Under the pieces are notes generated by a model. The model saw only the letters and a program-made list of their open reading frames with translations. It had not been told where the DNA came from and did no database searches. 64,000 nucleotides of DNA from positions 248,001-312,000 of the forward strand of contig NZ_SHKL01000001.1 in assembly GCF_004217185.1 (NCBI RefSeq), in the 5' to 3' direction. The translations under genes and the position numbers were made by a program. This document shows positions 40,738 to 49,350 of this stretch, piece after piece. The stretch is from Pseudonocardia sediminis (GTDB taxonomy: Bacteria; Actinomycetota; Actinomycetes; Mycobacteriales; Pseudonocardiaceae). How positions within the stretch are numbered: position 1 is the first letter of the stretch; each line of letters starts with the position of its first letter.

Positions 40738-42265
40738 GCCCGGGCCTCCCGCGTCGCCGCCGGTCCCGGCCGCGCCCGTGTGGACCGGCCGTCGGCGGTG
40801 GCGCACCGTGCTCGCGCTGCTGGCCACCGTCGCGGTGTTGGCGCCGATCGCGTGGCTGTGGTGGGACAGCACGATGCCCTCGACCTACTCGGTCATGGAC
40901 ATGGGCCGTCCCGACCTCGGCGGCGGTCCCGCCGGCCCGCCGGCGGCCGGGACGCACGACGGCGCGCACGCGGGGATGCACGGCGGCCGCGGCGTGGACA
41001 CCCTGCGCGAGACCTCCACCGCGCCCGCCGACGTTCTCGTCACCGTGACGGCACGGCGTCAGGTCTTCCGGCTGCCGTCGGGGCAGCAGGTGGACGGGTA
41101 CACCCTGAACGGGACGTCACCGGGGCCGGAGATCCGCGCCGTCCAGGGGCAGATCGTGCAGATACGGCTGGTGAACGAGTCCGTCCCCGGCGGCGTCACC
41201 CTGCACTGGCACGGTGTCGACGTGCCCAACGGCGACGACGGCACCGCAGGCGTCACCCAGGACGCGGTGCCCCCGGGTGGGGAGTTCACCTACCGGTTCA
41301 CCGCTCGCGACGCCGGGACGTACTGGTACCACTCGCACCAGGTCGCCCACGAGCAGGTGCAGAAGGGGTTGTTCGGTGCGCTGGTGATCGCCCCCGCCGC
41401 GGCACCGGCCGGGCCCGAGGCGCTCGCCCTGGTCCACCTCTACGACGGCCACCGCACCGTGAACGGCCGTTCCGGCGACGTCCCGGTGGCCGCGGCGCCG
41501 GGGAGCCGGGTCCGCGTGCGGGTGGTGAACACCGACAACGGCCCGATGTCGGCGTGGGTGACCGGCGCGCCGTTCCGGCTCGTCGCCGTCGACGGCACCG
41601 ACGTGAACCAGCCGTCACCGGTGTCCGGGCAGGCGGTGACCGTGACCGCCGGCGGGCGGGCGGACCTGGAGGTCGCGGTGCCCGCGGACGGCTCCGGGGC
41701 CCGGGTCGAGCTCGGCGGCGACACCGCGATGGTGTTCGGGAGGCCCCTCGCACCGTCGCGGAAGCCGGCCGTCACGCTCGACACCCTGGCCTACGGGACG
41801 CCGGCGCCGCTCGGCTTCGACCCGGCCGCGGCGGACCGGACCTTCGGGTACGCGGTGGGGCGCCGTCCGGGGTTCGTCGACGGCCGCCCGGGCCTGTGGT
41901 GGACGGTCAACGGCCACATGTGGCCGGACGTGCCGATGTTCGTCGTCAGCGAGGGCGACGTGGTGCGCGTGCACATCACCAACACCAGCGGCGACGTGCA
42001 CCCGATGCACCTGCACGGGCACCACGCCGTGGTCCTCGCGCGCAACGGGGTGCCCGCCACCGGCAGCCCGTGGTGGGTCGACACGCTCGACGTGGGCGAC
42101 GGCGAGTCCTACGACATCGCCTTCGTCGCCGACAACCCCGGCATCTGGATGGACCACTGCCACAACCTCACGCACGCGGCCGAGGGGCTGGTGGCGCACC
42201 TGATGTACACCGGGATCTCCGAGCCGTTCCGCGTCGGTGGGGACGCGGCCAACGACCCGGAGTGA
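40721..42265 (+). CDS. Multicopper oxidase, membrane-anchored, axial Met replaced by Leu
   Basis: 514 aa. An N-terminal hydrophobic helix (about residues 28-48) anchors or exports it. Copper motifs are HWHG (about 164), YWYHSH (about 202), HPMHLHGHH (about 427) and HCHNLTHAAEGL (about 478). In CueO-type enzymes the residue 10 after the type 1 Cys is Met; here it is Leu, as in high-potential laccases. It should oxidise phenols or metal ions at the outer face with O2 reduced to water. A His/Gly/Met-rich stretch (residues 53-85) may bind metal. GTG 40721 is in the DUF6220 gene. Confidence 0.92.
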   Translation: MLTSAEPGPPASPPVPAAPVWTGRRRWRTVLALLATVAVLAPIAWLWWDSTMPSTYSVMDMGRPDLGGGPAGPPAAGTHDGAHAGMHGGRGVDTLRETSTAPADVLVTVTARRQVFRLPSGQQVDGYTLNGTSPGPEIRAVQGQIVQIRLVNESVPGGVTLHWHGVDVPNGDDGTAGVTQDAVPPGGEFTYRFTARDAGTYWYHSHQVAHEQVQKGLFGALVIAPAAAPAGPEALALVHLYDGHRTVNGRSGDVPVAAAPGSRVRVRVVNTDNGPMSAWVTGAPFRLVAVDGTDVNQPSPVSGQAVTVTAGGRADLEVAVPADGSGARVELGGDTAMVFGRPLAPSRKPAVTLDTLAYGTPAPLGFDPAAADRTFGYAVGRRPGFVDGRPGLWWTVNGHMWPDVPMFVVSEGDVVRVHITNTSGDVHPMHLHGHHAVVLARNGVPATGSPWWVDTLDVGDGESYDIAFVADNPGIWMDHCHNLTHAAEGLVAHLMYTGISEPFRVGGDAANDPE

Positions 42266-42283
42266 CCTGCGGGGATCCGCCGG

Positions 42284-42985
42284 TCAGTGTCGCGGGGTGT
42301 CGCTGGGATCCGCGTGCCGGGAGCGGGGACGGCGCGGACGCGCCGTGGGCCGGGCTTCGTCGTGGCCGCGGGCGTGGCCCGGGGACTGCTGCCGGTACCC
42401 GTTGGTCTGCTCGTCGATCCATTCGTCGGCCCACTGCGCACCCGGGCCCGGACGCCGTGCGGCCGCTCGCCCGGATCCGGGCCGGTGGGGCGCGGCCTGC
42501 TGCGGGGCGGGCGGCGGCCCGTCGTCCTGCGGGGTCATCCGGGCCGTGCGCTCCTCGGCCGGGACCGCAGCCCCCACCGACGCCCCCACCGACGCCCCCA
42601 CCGATGCCTCGGCCTGGGCCTTGAGCAGGTCGCGGATCTCGGTCAGCAGCTCGACGTCGGTGCTCTCGGCGGGACCGTCCTCCTCGCCCCGGCGACGTCG
42701 TTCCACCAGCCACTTCATCGGCGCGACGACCAGGAAGTAGACGACCGCGGCCGTGATGACGAACGTGATCGTCGAGTTGATGAACGTCGCGTAGTCGAAC
42801 TCGACGTCGTTGACGACGATCTTCCCGGCGAACTCGCCGCCGCCGGAGAACAGCTGGATCAGCGGCTTGAGGAACGCGTTCGTGAACGCCGTGACCACGG
42901 AGGTGAACGCCGCACCGATGACGACCGCGACCGCCAGGTCGACGACGTTACCGCGCAGCAGGAAGTCCTTGAAACCTTTGAGCAA
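42284..42985 (-). CDS. mscL: Large-conductance mechanosensitive channel with long C-terminal tail
   Basis: 233 aa, about 80-100 more than typical MscL. LLKGFKDFLLRGNVVDLAVAVVIG is the conserved N-terminus and first helix; FINSTITFVITAAVVYFLVV is the second. It opens under membrane tension to release solutes. The TTG at 42985 is chosen because it gives the canonical N-terminus and GGGAG lies 8 nt upstream. The extra tail is disordered, Pro/Arg-rich, and starts with a 12-bp tandem repeat encoding VGAS. It converges on the oxidase gene with an 18-nt gap. Confidence 0.93.
   Translation of the reverse strand: MLKGFKDFLLRGNVVDLAVAVVIGAAFTSVVTAFTNAFLKPLIQLFSGGGEFAGKIVVNDVEFDYATFINSTITFVITAAVVYFLVVAPMKWLVERRRRGEEDGPAESTDVELLTEIRDLLKAQAEASVGASVGASVGAAVPAEERTARMTPQDDGPPPAPQQAAPHRPGSGRAAARRPGPGAQWADEWIDEQTNGYRQQSPGHARGHDEARPTARPRRPRSRHADPSDTPRH
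42571..42606. repeat. 12-bp tandem repeat x3 in mscL
   Basis: Unit CCCCCACCGACG repeated three times (last copy with one change), encoding repeated VGAS in the channel tail. Copy number may vary between strains without frameshift. Confidence 0.8.
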
Positions 42986-43087
42986 GACGGTCGCTCCCGG
43001 TCGGGGTCGGGTGGTCCGCCGGACGACCATAGGGGAGACACCGTCCCGTTCGCGGACCCCCGCCCGGGTACTCGGGAGAACCCCTGC

Positions 43088-43789
43088 TCAGGCCCGCTGC
43101 TCGATCAACCGGGTCAGGAATTCGCCCGCCTCCCGTGCGGCACGCTCGACGTCGCGGGCCGCGATCGCCTCGACGATGCCGGAGTGCGAGACCTCCTTCT
43201 CGGTGCCGATCTCGGGCGGCATCGTCGCCGCGACGCTGCCCGCCACCGCCTCGGCGACCCCGCGGTAGAGCTCGCTGAGCAGGGAGTTGTGCGCGCACCG
43301 CACGACGAGCGCATGGAAGTCGGTGTCGGTGCGGACGGCGTCGGCCACGGCCGTGTGGTTGGCGTCGGGGTCGGCGACCGCGGCGTCGTGCAGGGCCGTG
43401 TCCCGGACGACCATGGCCGCGCGCAGGTCGGCGAGGTCGTCGTTGGTACGGCGGACGGCGGCCAGGCGCGCCGCGTCGACCTCCAGGATCCGGCGGACCT
43501 CGAGCACCTCGCGCAGCTCGTCGCCGCACAGTTTGCGCAGCGCCCCGGAGAGCTCGCTCGTCGCGCGGACGAACGTCCCGTCACCCTGCCGGACCTCCAG
43601 CAGTCCGCCGTGCGCCAGCGCGCGGACGGCCTCGCGGACGGTGTTGCGCCCGACGTCGAGCGAGGTCGCGAGCTCGGCCTCCGGCGGGATCTTCGTCCCG
43701 ACCGCCCACTCGCCGTCCCGGATCGCCGCGCTCAGCTGCTCGATGACCTGCTCGACCAGGCCGCCACGGCGTGCTGTGACCAGAGGCAC
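43088..43789 (-). CDS. GntR-family regulator, FadR/FCD subfamily
   Basis: 233 aa. Winged helix at about residues 10-70 (GTKIPPEAELATSLDVGRNTVREAVRALAHGGLL) and an FCD domain with metal-ligand candidates in TDTDFHALVVRCAHN (about 154) and SHSGIVEAI (about 202). It is divergent from the MFS transporter gene 48 nt away and likely controls it. The GTG start at 43789 is nearly adjacent to a 9-nt palindrome at 43791-43799. Confidence 0.92.
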   Translation of the reverse strand: MPLVTARRGGLVEQVIEQLSAAIRDGEWAVGTKIPPEAELATSLDVGRNTVREAVRALAHGGLLEVRQGDGTFVRATSELSGALRKLCGDELREVLEVRRILEVDAARLAAVRRTNDDLADLRAAMVVRDTALHDAAVADPDANHTAVADAVRTDTDFHALVVRCAHNSLLSELYRGVAEAVAGSVAATMPPEIGTEKEVSHSGIVEAIAARDVERAAREAGEFLTRLIEQRA

Positions 43790-43790
43790 C

Positions 43791-43799
43791 GGATTATCC
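43791..43799. promoter_or_regulatory. Small palindrome in GntR/MFS divergent region
   Basis: GGATTATCC next to the GntR start, followed by CATCGGAACATCC with the same half-sites. It is a candidate FCD-type operator, weak because it is short. Confidence 0.35.
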
Positions 43800-43824
43800 T
43801 TTCATCGGAACATCCTACGTCTGC

Positions 43825-43837
43825 CAGAGTAGTCGCA
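43825..43837 (+). promoter_or_regulatory. Leaderless promoter of MFS transporter gene
   Basis: CAGAGT at 43825-43830, then 7 nt to the ATG at 43838; no Shine-Dalgarno. Confidence 0.45.
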
Positions 43838-45091
43838 ATGAGCATCCAGCACGCCGAGGACCAGGCAGAGGAGACCGTCGTCACCAGGGCCGCCGAGTCG
43901 GTGGACCACCGGCGACACGCCGCCCTCGTCGGTACGCCGCTGCTCGTCGTGGGCGTCGCGCTGGCCGCGTCCAACCTGCGTCCGGCCGTCACCAGCATGG
44001 CGTCGGTGCTCGGCGAGGTGCGCGACGACCTGGGCGCCTCGTCGGTGTGGGCGAGCGTGCTCACCTCCGCCCCGACGATCTGCTTCGGCCTGGCCGCGGT
44101 CGCCGCGCCGCTGCTGGGACGCCGCTTCGGGATGGCCCGCGCGGTCGGGATCTCCCTGGCCGTGCTGACCCTCGGCCTGCTGATGCGCGTGATCGACGGG
44201 CCGTGGGTGGTCCTCGGCGGCACGTTCGTCGCCGCGGCCGGCATCGCGATCGGCAACGTCCTCATCCCGGTCGTGGTGAAGGAGTCGTTCCCGAACGCGG
44301 TCGGGCGGGTCACCGGCGTCTACACCGCCGCGCTCGCCGCCGGAGGCGGCATCGGCGCCGCGTTCACCCCGCCGATGGAGGCGCTGTTCGGCGGCTGGCG
44401 GGCCTCGGTCGGGGCGTGGGCGGCACTGTCGCTCGCCGCGTTGCTGGTCTGGGGCATCGGCGCCCGGCACGGGACGACCGGCGGCGTAGCGCGCGCAGGT
44501 GGCGACGGGGCCGTGCCCGAGCGCCGGTCGTTGCTGCGCAGCCCGCTGGCCTGGGCGGTCACCGCGTTCTTCGGGCTGCAGGCGCTCGTCGCCTACACCG
44601 CGATGGGCTGGCTCGCGGAGCTCTTCGTCAGCGTCGGCATCCCGCGCACCGACGCCGGCTACATGCTGGCGCTGGTCAACATGATCGGGATCCCGCTGAG
44701 CTTCATCGTGCCGCCGCTCGCGCTGAACCGGCGCTCGCAGTCCGGGTGGATCGTCGGGATGGCCTCGGTCGGGCTGGCGTCGGTGATCGGCATGGCGATC
44801 GCGCCGGCCGCGGCACCCTGGCTGTGGACGGTCATGCTCGGCGTCGGGATGGGTGTGTTCCCGCTGGGCCTGGGCGTGATCGCGGTCCGCACCCGCAACT
44901 CGGTCGACACCACCAGCCTGTCGGCGATGGCGCAGGGCTTCGGCTACCTGTTCGGCGCGAGCGGCCCGTTCCTGTTCGGGCTGCTGCACGGGATCAGCGG
45001 GGGATGGACGCTGTCGCTGTCCCTGCTCGCCGTCGTCATCGTCGCGGAGATGGTGCTGGGCTGGATCGTCGGTCGCCCGCGGTACGTCTGA
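43838..45091 (+). CDS. MFS transporter, CynX/NimT (cyanate permease-like) family
   Basis: 417 aa with 12 predicted helices. ASNLRPAVTSMASVLGEVRDDLG (about residue 46) is the signature N-terminal loop of the CynX/NimT group, and GNVLIPVVVKESFPNAVGRVTGVYTAAL (about 137) the central one. Substrates of this group include cyanate and 2-nitroimidazole; the true one is unknown. It has a likely leaderless start and is divergent from an FCD regulator, which suggests induction by its own substrate. Confidence 0.9.
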   Translation: MSIQHAEDQAEETVVTRAAESVDHRRHAALVGTPLLVVGVALAASNLRPAVTSMASVLGEVRDDLGASSVWASVLTSAPTICFGLAAVAAPLLGRRFGMARAVGISLAVLTLGLLMRVIDGPWVVLGGTFVAAAGIAIGNVLIPVVVKESFPNAVGRVTGVYTAALAAGGGIGAAFTPPMEALFGGWRASVGAWAALSLAALLVWGIGARHGTTGGVARAGGDGAVPERRSLLRSPLAWAVTAFFGLQALVAYTAMGWLAELFVSVGIPRTDAGYMLALVNMIGIPLSFIVPPLALNRRSQSGWIVGMASVGLASVIGMAIAPAAAPWLWTVMLGVGMGVFPLGLGVIAVRTRNSVDTTSLSAMAQGFGYLFGASGPFLFGLLHGISGGWTLSLSLLAVVIVAEMVLGWIVGRPRYV

Positions 45092-45295
45092 GCGTCGCTG
45101 TGATCCTTTCTCGCGCTGCCGGAACCGCGTCGCCGGAACCTCCGGCTGCGCGCTACCGTCGTCGGTGACCGATCGGCGCCCGCCACGCGGGCGGACGCAG
45201 CCGGATCGGGACCGATGTTCATCGCGCGAGCCCGGCCGGATCGACGGCCGCGACCGTCGCCGGGCCCGCGCAACCGCAGTAGGAGAGGGTCCCCC
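45092..45295. other. trpBA upstream region
   Basis: 204 nt. TACCGT at 45154-45159 is a plausible -10 box, giving a leader of about 130 nt before trpB. No Trp-rich leader peptide or attenuator pair is visible. GGAGAGG about 8 nt before 45296 is the trpB ribosome-binding site. Confidence 0.4.
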
Positions 45296-46558
45296 GTGAC
45301 CGACACCACCACCCGAGTCGAGGACGCGGCGCGTCTGATCGACCAGACCGGTCCGTACTTCGGCCGGTTCGGCGGCCGCTACGTTCCGGAGGCGCTGGTC
45401 GCCGCCCTCGACGAGCTCGACGCCGCCTACACCGGCGCGCTGGTCGACCCCGAGTTCACCGGGCGTCTCGCCGAGCTCCACCGCACCTACTCCGGGCGTC
45501 CGAGCCTGATCACCGAGGTGACCCGGTTCGCCGAGCACGCGGGTGGTGCGCGGGTGATCCTCAAGCGCGAGGACCTCAACCACACCGGCTCGCACAAGAT
45601 CAACAACGTGCTGGGCCAGGCGCTGCTCACCCGTCAGATGGGCAAGTCCCGGGTGATCGCCGAGACCGGCGCGGGCCAGCACGGCGTCGCCACCGCGACC
45701 GCGGCCGCGCTGCTCGGGCTCGACTGCGTCGTCTACATGGGCGAGGTCGACACCGAGCGCCAGGCGCTCAACGTCGCCCGGATGCGCCTGCTCGGTGCCG
45801 AGGTCCGGCCCGTCACCTCCGGTTCGCGCACCCTTAAGGACGCGATGAACGAGGCCATGCGGGACTGGGTGACCAACGTGGCCGACACCCACTACCTGAT
45901 CGGCTCGGTCGCCGGGCCGCACCCGTTCCCGGCGATGGTGCGCGACTTCCAGCGGATCATCGGCGTCGAGGCGCGGCAGCAGATGCTCGACTCCGTCGGG
46001 CGCCTGCCGGACGTCATCTGCGCCTGCGTCGGCGGCGGGTCGAACGCGATGGGGATCTTCCACGCGTTCCTCGACGACGCCGACGTCGAGCTGGTCGGCT
46101 TCGAGGCCGGCGGCGACGGCGTCGAGACCCCGCGGCACGCGGCGTCGATCGGCGGCGGAGACGTCGGCGTGCTGCACGGCAGCCGCAGCTTCATCCTGCA
46201 GGACGACGACGGCCAGACCCGGGAGAGCCACTCCATCTCGGCCGGCCTGGACTACCCGGGCGTCGGCCCGGAGCACTCCTGGCTGCACGAGCTCGGCCGC
46301 GCCCGCTACGAGTCGGTCACCGACGACGAGGCGATGCAGGCGTTCAAGCTGCTGTGCCGCACCGAGGGGATCATCCCGGCGATCGAGAGCGCGCACGCGC
46401 TGGCCGGGGCCCTGCGTGAGGGCCGGCGCCTCGGGCCCGACGGCGTCGTGCTCGTGAACCTGTCCGGGCGCGGCGACAAGGACGTCGACACCGCCGCCCG
46501 CTACTTCGACCTCGTGGACGCCGAGGGCTCCGCGATCACCGACGGAGAGACCCCGTGA
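45296..46558 (+). CDS. trpB: Tryptophan synthase beta chain
   Basis: 420 aa, usual length. It condenses indole and serine to tryptophan with PLP. Lys101 in [16 protein letters not shown] forms the Schiff base, [13 protein letters not shown] (about residue 121) contains the catalytic Glu, and [11 protein letters not shown] (about 243) is the PLP phosphate loop. GTG 45296 follows GGAGAGG; the upstream Arg-rich frame is not conserved. Its stop overlaps the trpA GTG by 4 nt. The trpE/C genes usually upstream in actinobacteria are absent here. Confidence 0.97.
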   Translation: MTDTTTRVEDAARLIDQTGPYFGRFGGRYVPEALVAALDELDAAYTGALVDPEFTGRLAELHRTYSGRPSLITEVTRFAEHAGGARVILKREDLNHTGSHKINNVLGQALLTRQMGKSRVIAETGAGQHGVATATAAALLGLDCVVYMGEVDTERQALNVARMRLLGAEVRPVTSGSRTLKDAMNEAMRDWVTNVADTHYLIGSVAGPHPFPAMVRDFQRIIGVEARQQMLDSVGRLPDVICACVGGGSNAMGIFHAFLDDADVELVGFEAGGDGVETPRHAASIGGGDVGVLHGSRSFILQDDDGQTRESHSISAGLDYPGVGPEHSWLHELGRARYESVTDDEAMQAFKLLCRTEGIIPAIESAHALAGALREGRRLGPDGVVLVNLSGRGDKDVDTAARYFDLVDAEGSAITDGETP

Positions 46559-47361
46559 GTACCGCACCCGCCTTCGCCGCCGCCCGGGAGCAGGGGCGTG
46601 CCGCGCTCGTCGGCTACCTGCCGGTCGGCTTCCCCGACGTGCCCACCTCCGTCGCCGCGTTGCAGGCGATGGTGGAGGGCGGTGTCGACGTCGTCGAGAT
46701 TGGGCTGCCGTACTCCGACCCGCTGATGGACGGCCCGGTCATCCAGCGCGCCACCCAGGCCGCACTCGACGGCGGCGCCCGCACCGCGGACGCGTTCACC
46801 GCGGTCCGCGGCGCGGTCGAGGCCGGTGCCCCGGCGCTGGTCATGACGTACTGGAACCTGATCGACCGCTACGGCGTCGAGCGGTTCGCCGCCGACCTGG
46901 CCGCGGCCGGCGGCTCCGGGCTGATCACCCCCGACCTGCTGCCCGACGACGCCGAGGACTGGTGGGCGGCGTCGGAGAAGCACGACCTCGACCGCGTCTA
47001 CCTCGTCGCCCAGACGTCCACGCCGAAGCGTCTGGCGATGACGGCCGGGGCGTCGCGGGGGTTCCTCTACGCGGTCTCGCTGATGGGCGTGACCGGTGTC
47101 GCGTCGATCGGTGCCGGGGCCCGCGAGCTGGTCGGTCGCTGCCGCGAGATCACCGACATGCCGGTCTGCGTGGGCGTGGGCGTGCGGACCGCCGAGCAGG
47201 CCCGTCAGGTGGCCGGATACGCCGACGGCGTCATCGTCGGGACGGCGTTCGTGCAGGCCCTCGCCGACGCCCCGGACCGGAAGTCCGGCGTCGATGCCGT
47301 GCGCGCCTTGGCCTCCGAGCTCGCCGAGGGCGTCCGCGAGGGGTCGTCCGTGCGCGCCTGA
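46555..47361 (+). CDS. trpA: Tryptophan synthase alpha chain
   Basis: 268-aa TIM barrel that cleaves indole-3-glycerol phosphate to indole and channels it to TrpB. Catalytic Glu48 and Asp59 are present in [31 protein letters not shown] (about residue 176) is the phosphate-side loop and [10 protein letters not shown] the C-terminal one. It is translationally coupled to trpB (GTGA) and followed by a strong hairpin, so trpBA forms a two-gene unit here. Confidence 0.97.
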   Translation: MSTAPAFAAAREQGRAALVGYLPVGFPDVPTSVAALQAMVEGGVDVVEIGLPYSDPLMDGPVIQRATQAALDGGARTADAFTAVRGAVEAGAPALVMTYWNLIDRYGVERFAADLAAAGGSGLITPDLLPDDAEDWWAASEKHDLDRVYLVAQTSTPKRLAMTAGASRGFLYAVSLMGVTGVASIGAGARELVGRCREITDMPVCVGVGVRTAEQARQVAGYADGVIVGTAFVQALADAPDRKSGVDAVRALASELAEGVREGSSVRA

Positions 47362-47379
47362 CCCCCTCCCGCACAGCAC

Positions 47380-47428
47380 CGGCGGCCTCCCGGCGGCGAC
47401 GACGATCGCCGTCCCCGGGAGGCCGCCG
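47380..47428 (+). terminator. trpBA terminator hairpin
   Basis: Perfect 14-nt arms CGGCGGCCTCCCGG and CCGGGAGGCCGCCG, 18 nt after the trpA stop, with partial pairing inside the loop. It has no T tract. Confidence 0.7.
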
Positions 47429-47907
47429 TCGTGTGTCCGGGGCCGGGGCGTGCGCCGGACGGCACCGGTCGGACCGCTGACGTCGCCGTCCACCCGCGCG
47501 CCCGGGCCGCCGGTGCGCCGACCGGTCCGTCGTGGGCCCGCTGTGATGTCCCTGAGAGGGAGGGCGTCGGACGGGTGATGGCGATACTGCGTGCGGTCCA
47601 ATCCCGTCACCGTTCGTCGCGTGATCGTGCACGGACAGCGGTCACTGCCTTCAGGGACGCAACCCCGAGGGGGTCGGGGTTCCTATGGTTCGTCACGTCC
47701 CGCCGCGGCTCGCTCCCCCTCGTGCCGCGGTCGTGATGCCCCGGTGCGCTCCCCGTACGCCGTGGCGTCCCCCGACACGGAAGTGACGACCGATGACCCA
47801 TCGTGGCACCCGTCTGTCCGCAGACGGCCCCCGAGCCCGTGCGGTACCCCGTTTCCGCTGCTCAGCGCCGTGCCTGACCGCTGAGGTCGTCGTCGACGGG
47901 GTCCGCC
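47429..47907. other. Long structured intergenic region upstream of redox operon
   Basis: 479 nt with no credible ORF. It holds a perfect hairpin AACCCCGA-GGGGG-TCGGGGTT at 47661-47681, a hairpin CCGTCTG-TCCG-CAGACGG at 47810-47827, and TATGGT at 47684-47689 as a possible -10 box. I compared it by eye with ydaO, TPP and cobalamin riboswitch consensus elements and found no match. Confidence 0.4.
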
Positions 47908-49299
47908 GTGCGGACTGAGCCGGGGCGGACCGGCGTCCCCGTGCCGCCTCCGCGTTCGGCCGACATCGCCGCCGGCCGTCCGCGTCCGGCGGCGGGCACG
48001 GTCTGGACCGTGGTCCTGGTCGCGGTGCTGGCCGGTCCGGCGCTGCTGTGGCTGCTGCGCTCGGGCCCGCAACCGTTGTGGCGCCAGCTCTCCGTGGTCA
48101 CCGGCCTGCTGGCGCTCTCGGCGATGGTCGTCGCCGCGACGCTGCCGTCCCGGGTCCGGTCGCTGAGCCGGGCGCTCGGCCTGGAGACCCTGCTGGCCCT
48201 GCACCGCCAGCTCGGGGTGCTGGCCGGGGCGCTGGTCGCGGCGCACCTGGCCACGGTGATCGCGGCCGACCCGACCCGGGTCACGTTGCTCGACCCGCTG
48301 GTCGCCCCGGCCCGCGGGATCGCCGCGACGGGGGCCTCGATCGCGCTGACCGTGCTGCTCGTGCTCGCGCTGCGCCGGTCGCGGCACCGCGGCACGCACG
48401 AGGTCTGGCGCTGGCTGCACCTGCTCCTCGCCGCCGCCGTGCTCGGGGCGTCCGCGCTGCACGTGCTCTGGCTCGGACACGTGGTCGCCGACGCCGTGCT
48501 CGGCCCGGTGCTGGCCGGTCTCGGCGTCCTGCTGCTCGCGGTGCTGGTCAGCCGGTGGCTGATGCGCGCGGTGTTCGACCAGCGCTCGGAGTTCCGCGTG
48601 CAGGAGGTGCGGACCGAGAGCCCGACGGTCAGCACGCTGGTGCTGGCGCGTCGCGGCCGTCACTCCGGGGGCGGCACCTGGTTCCGGCCCGGGCAGTTCG
48701 CGTGGCTGCGCCTGGAGCGGCACGCGGTCGAGGAGCACCCGTTCACGATCGCCTCCAGCGCGCAGGACACCGGCCGGGTCGAGTTCACGGTGCGCCACAC
48801 CGGCGACTTCGCCGGGCGGCTGCGGGACCTCCCGCCCGGCGAGCCAGTGTGGCTGGACGGCCCGTACGGCGCGTTCACCACCGACGGGGTCCCCGGCACC
48901 GGGCTCGTCCTGATCGCCGGCGGCGTCGGCATCACGCCGATGATGAGCATGCTGCGCACCGCCGCCGACCGCGGCGACCGTCGTCCGTACCGGCTCGTCG
49001 TGCACGCCCGCGACCGCGCCGACCTGCTGTTCCGGGCCGAGCTCGCCCAGCTCCGGACCCGGCTGGACCTGCGGGTCACCGAGGTCCTGCGCCGCCCGGC
49101 CCTGGACTGGGACGGCGCGACCGGGCCGATCGACACCAGCCTGCTGGCCGCGACCCTGATCGACCTCGACGACCCGCACCGGCGCGTCGACTACTTCGTC
49201 TGCGGCAACCCCCGGCTCGTCACCGACGTGCTGGACACGCTCACCGCGCTCGGCGTCCCGGAGAACCGGGTGCACACCGAGCAGTTCCACCACGTCTAG
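47908..49299 (+). CDS. Ferric reductase-like flavocytochrome b oxidoreductase
   Basis: 463 aa. Residues 30-225 form about six membrane helices with His pairs expected for b hemes (LHRQLGVLAGALVAAH about residue 98, WRWLHLL about 170, SALHVLWLGH about 185). A FAD-binding ferredoxin-reductase domain follows with EEHPFTIASSAQ (about 275), then the NAD(P) domain with IAGGVGITPMMSML (about 336) and VCGNPRLV. It moves electrons from cytoplasmic NAD(P)H across the membrane. It is first in a six-gene envelope redox cluster. GTG 47908 is the start with the best N-terminus. Confidence 0.88.
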   Translation: MRTEPGRTGVPVPPPRSADIAAGRPRPAAGTVWTVVLVAVLAGPALLWLLRSGPQPLWRQLSVVTGLLALSAMVVAATLPSRVRSLSRALGLETLLALHRQLGVLAGALVAAHLATVIAADPTRVTLLDPLVAPARGIAATGASIALTVLLVLALRRSRHRGTHEVWRWLHLLLAAAVLGASALHVLWLGHVVADAVLGPVLAGLGVLLLAVLVSRWLMRAVFDQRSEFRVQEVRTESPTVSTLVLARRGRHSGGGTWFRPGQFAWLRLERHAVEEHPFTIASSAQDTGRVEFTVRHTGDFAGRLRDLPPGEPVWLDGPYGAFTTDGVPGTGLVLIAGGVGITPMMSMLRTAADRGDRRPYRLVVHARDRADLLFRAELAQLRTRLDLRVTEVLRRPALDWDGATGPIDTSLLAATLIDLDDPHRRVDYFVCGNPRLVTDVLDTLTALGVPENRVHTEQFHHV

Positions 49300-49350
49300 A
49301 GCGGCCCGACGCTCCCCGTTTCGACGCTCCCGCCAGAGAGGTGTACCCGT

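Noticed and set aside
45092..45295. Tryptophan attenuator before trpB
   Set aside because: No leader peptide with Trp codons and no alternative terminator/antiterminator stems were found.
47429..47907. Possible known riboswitch (ydaO, TPP or cobalamin)
   Set aside because: Consensus blocks for these classes could not be matched by eye; only simple hairpins are evident.
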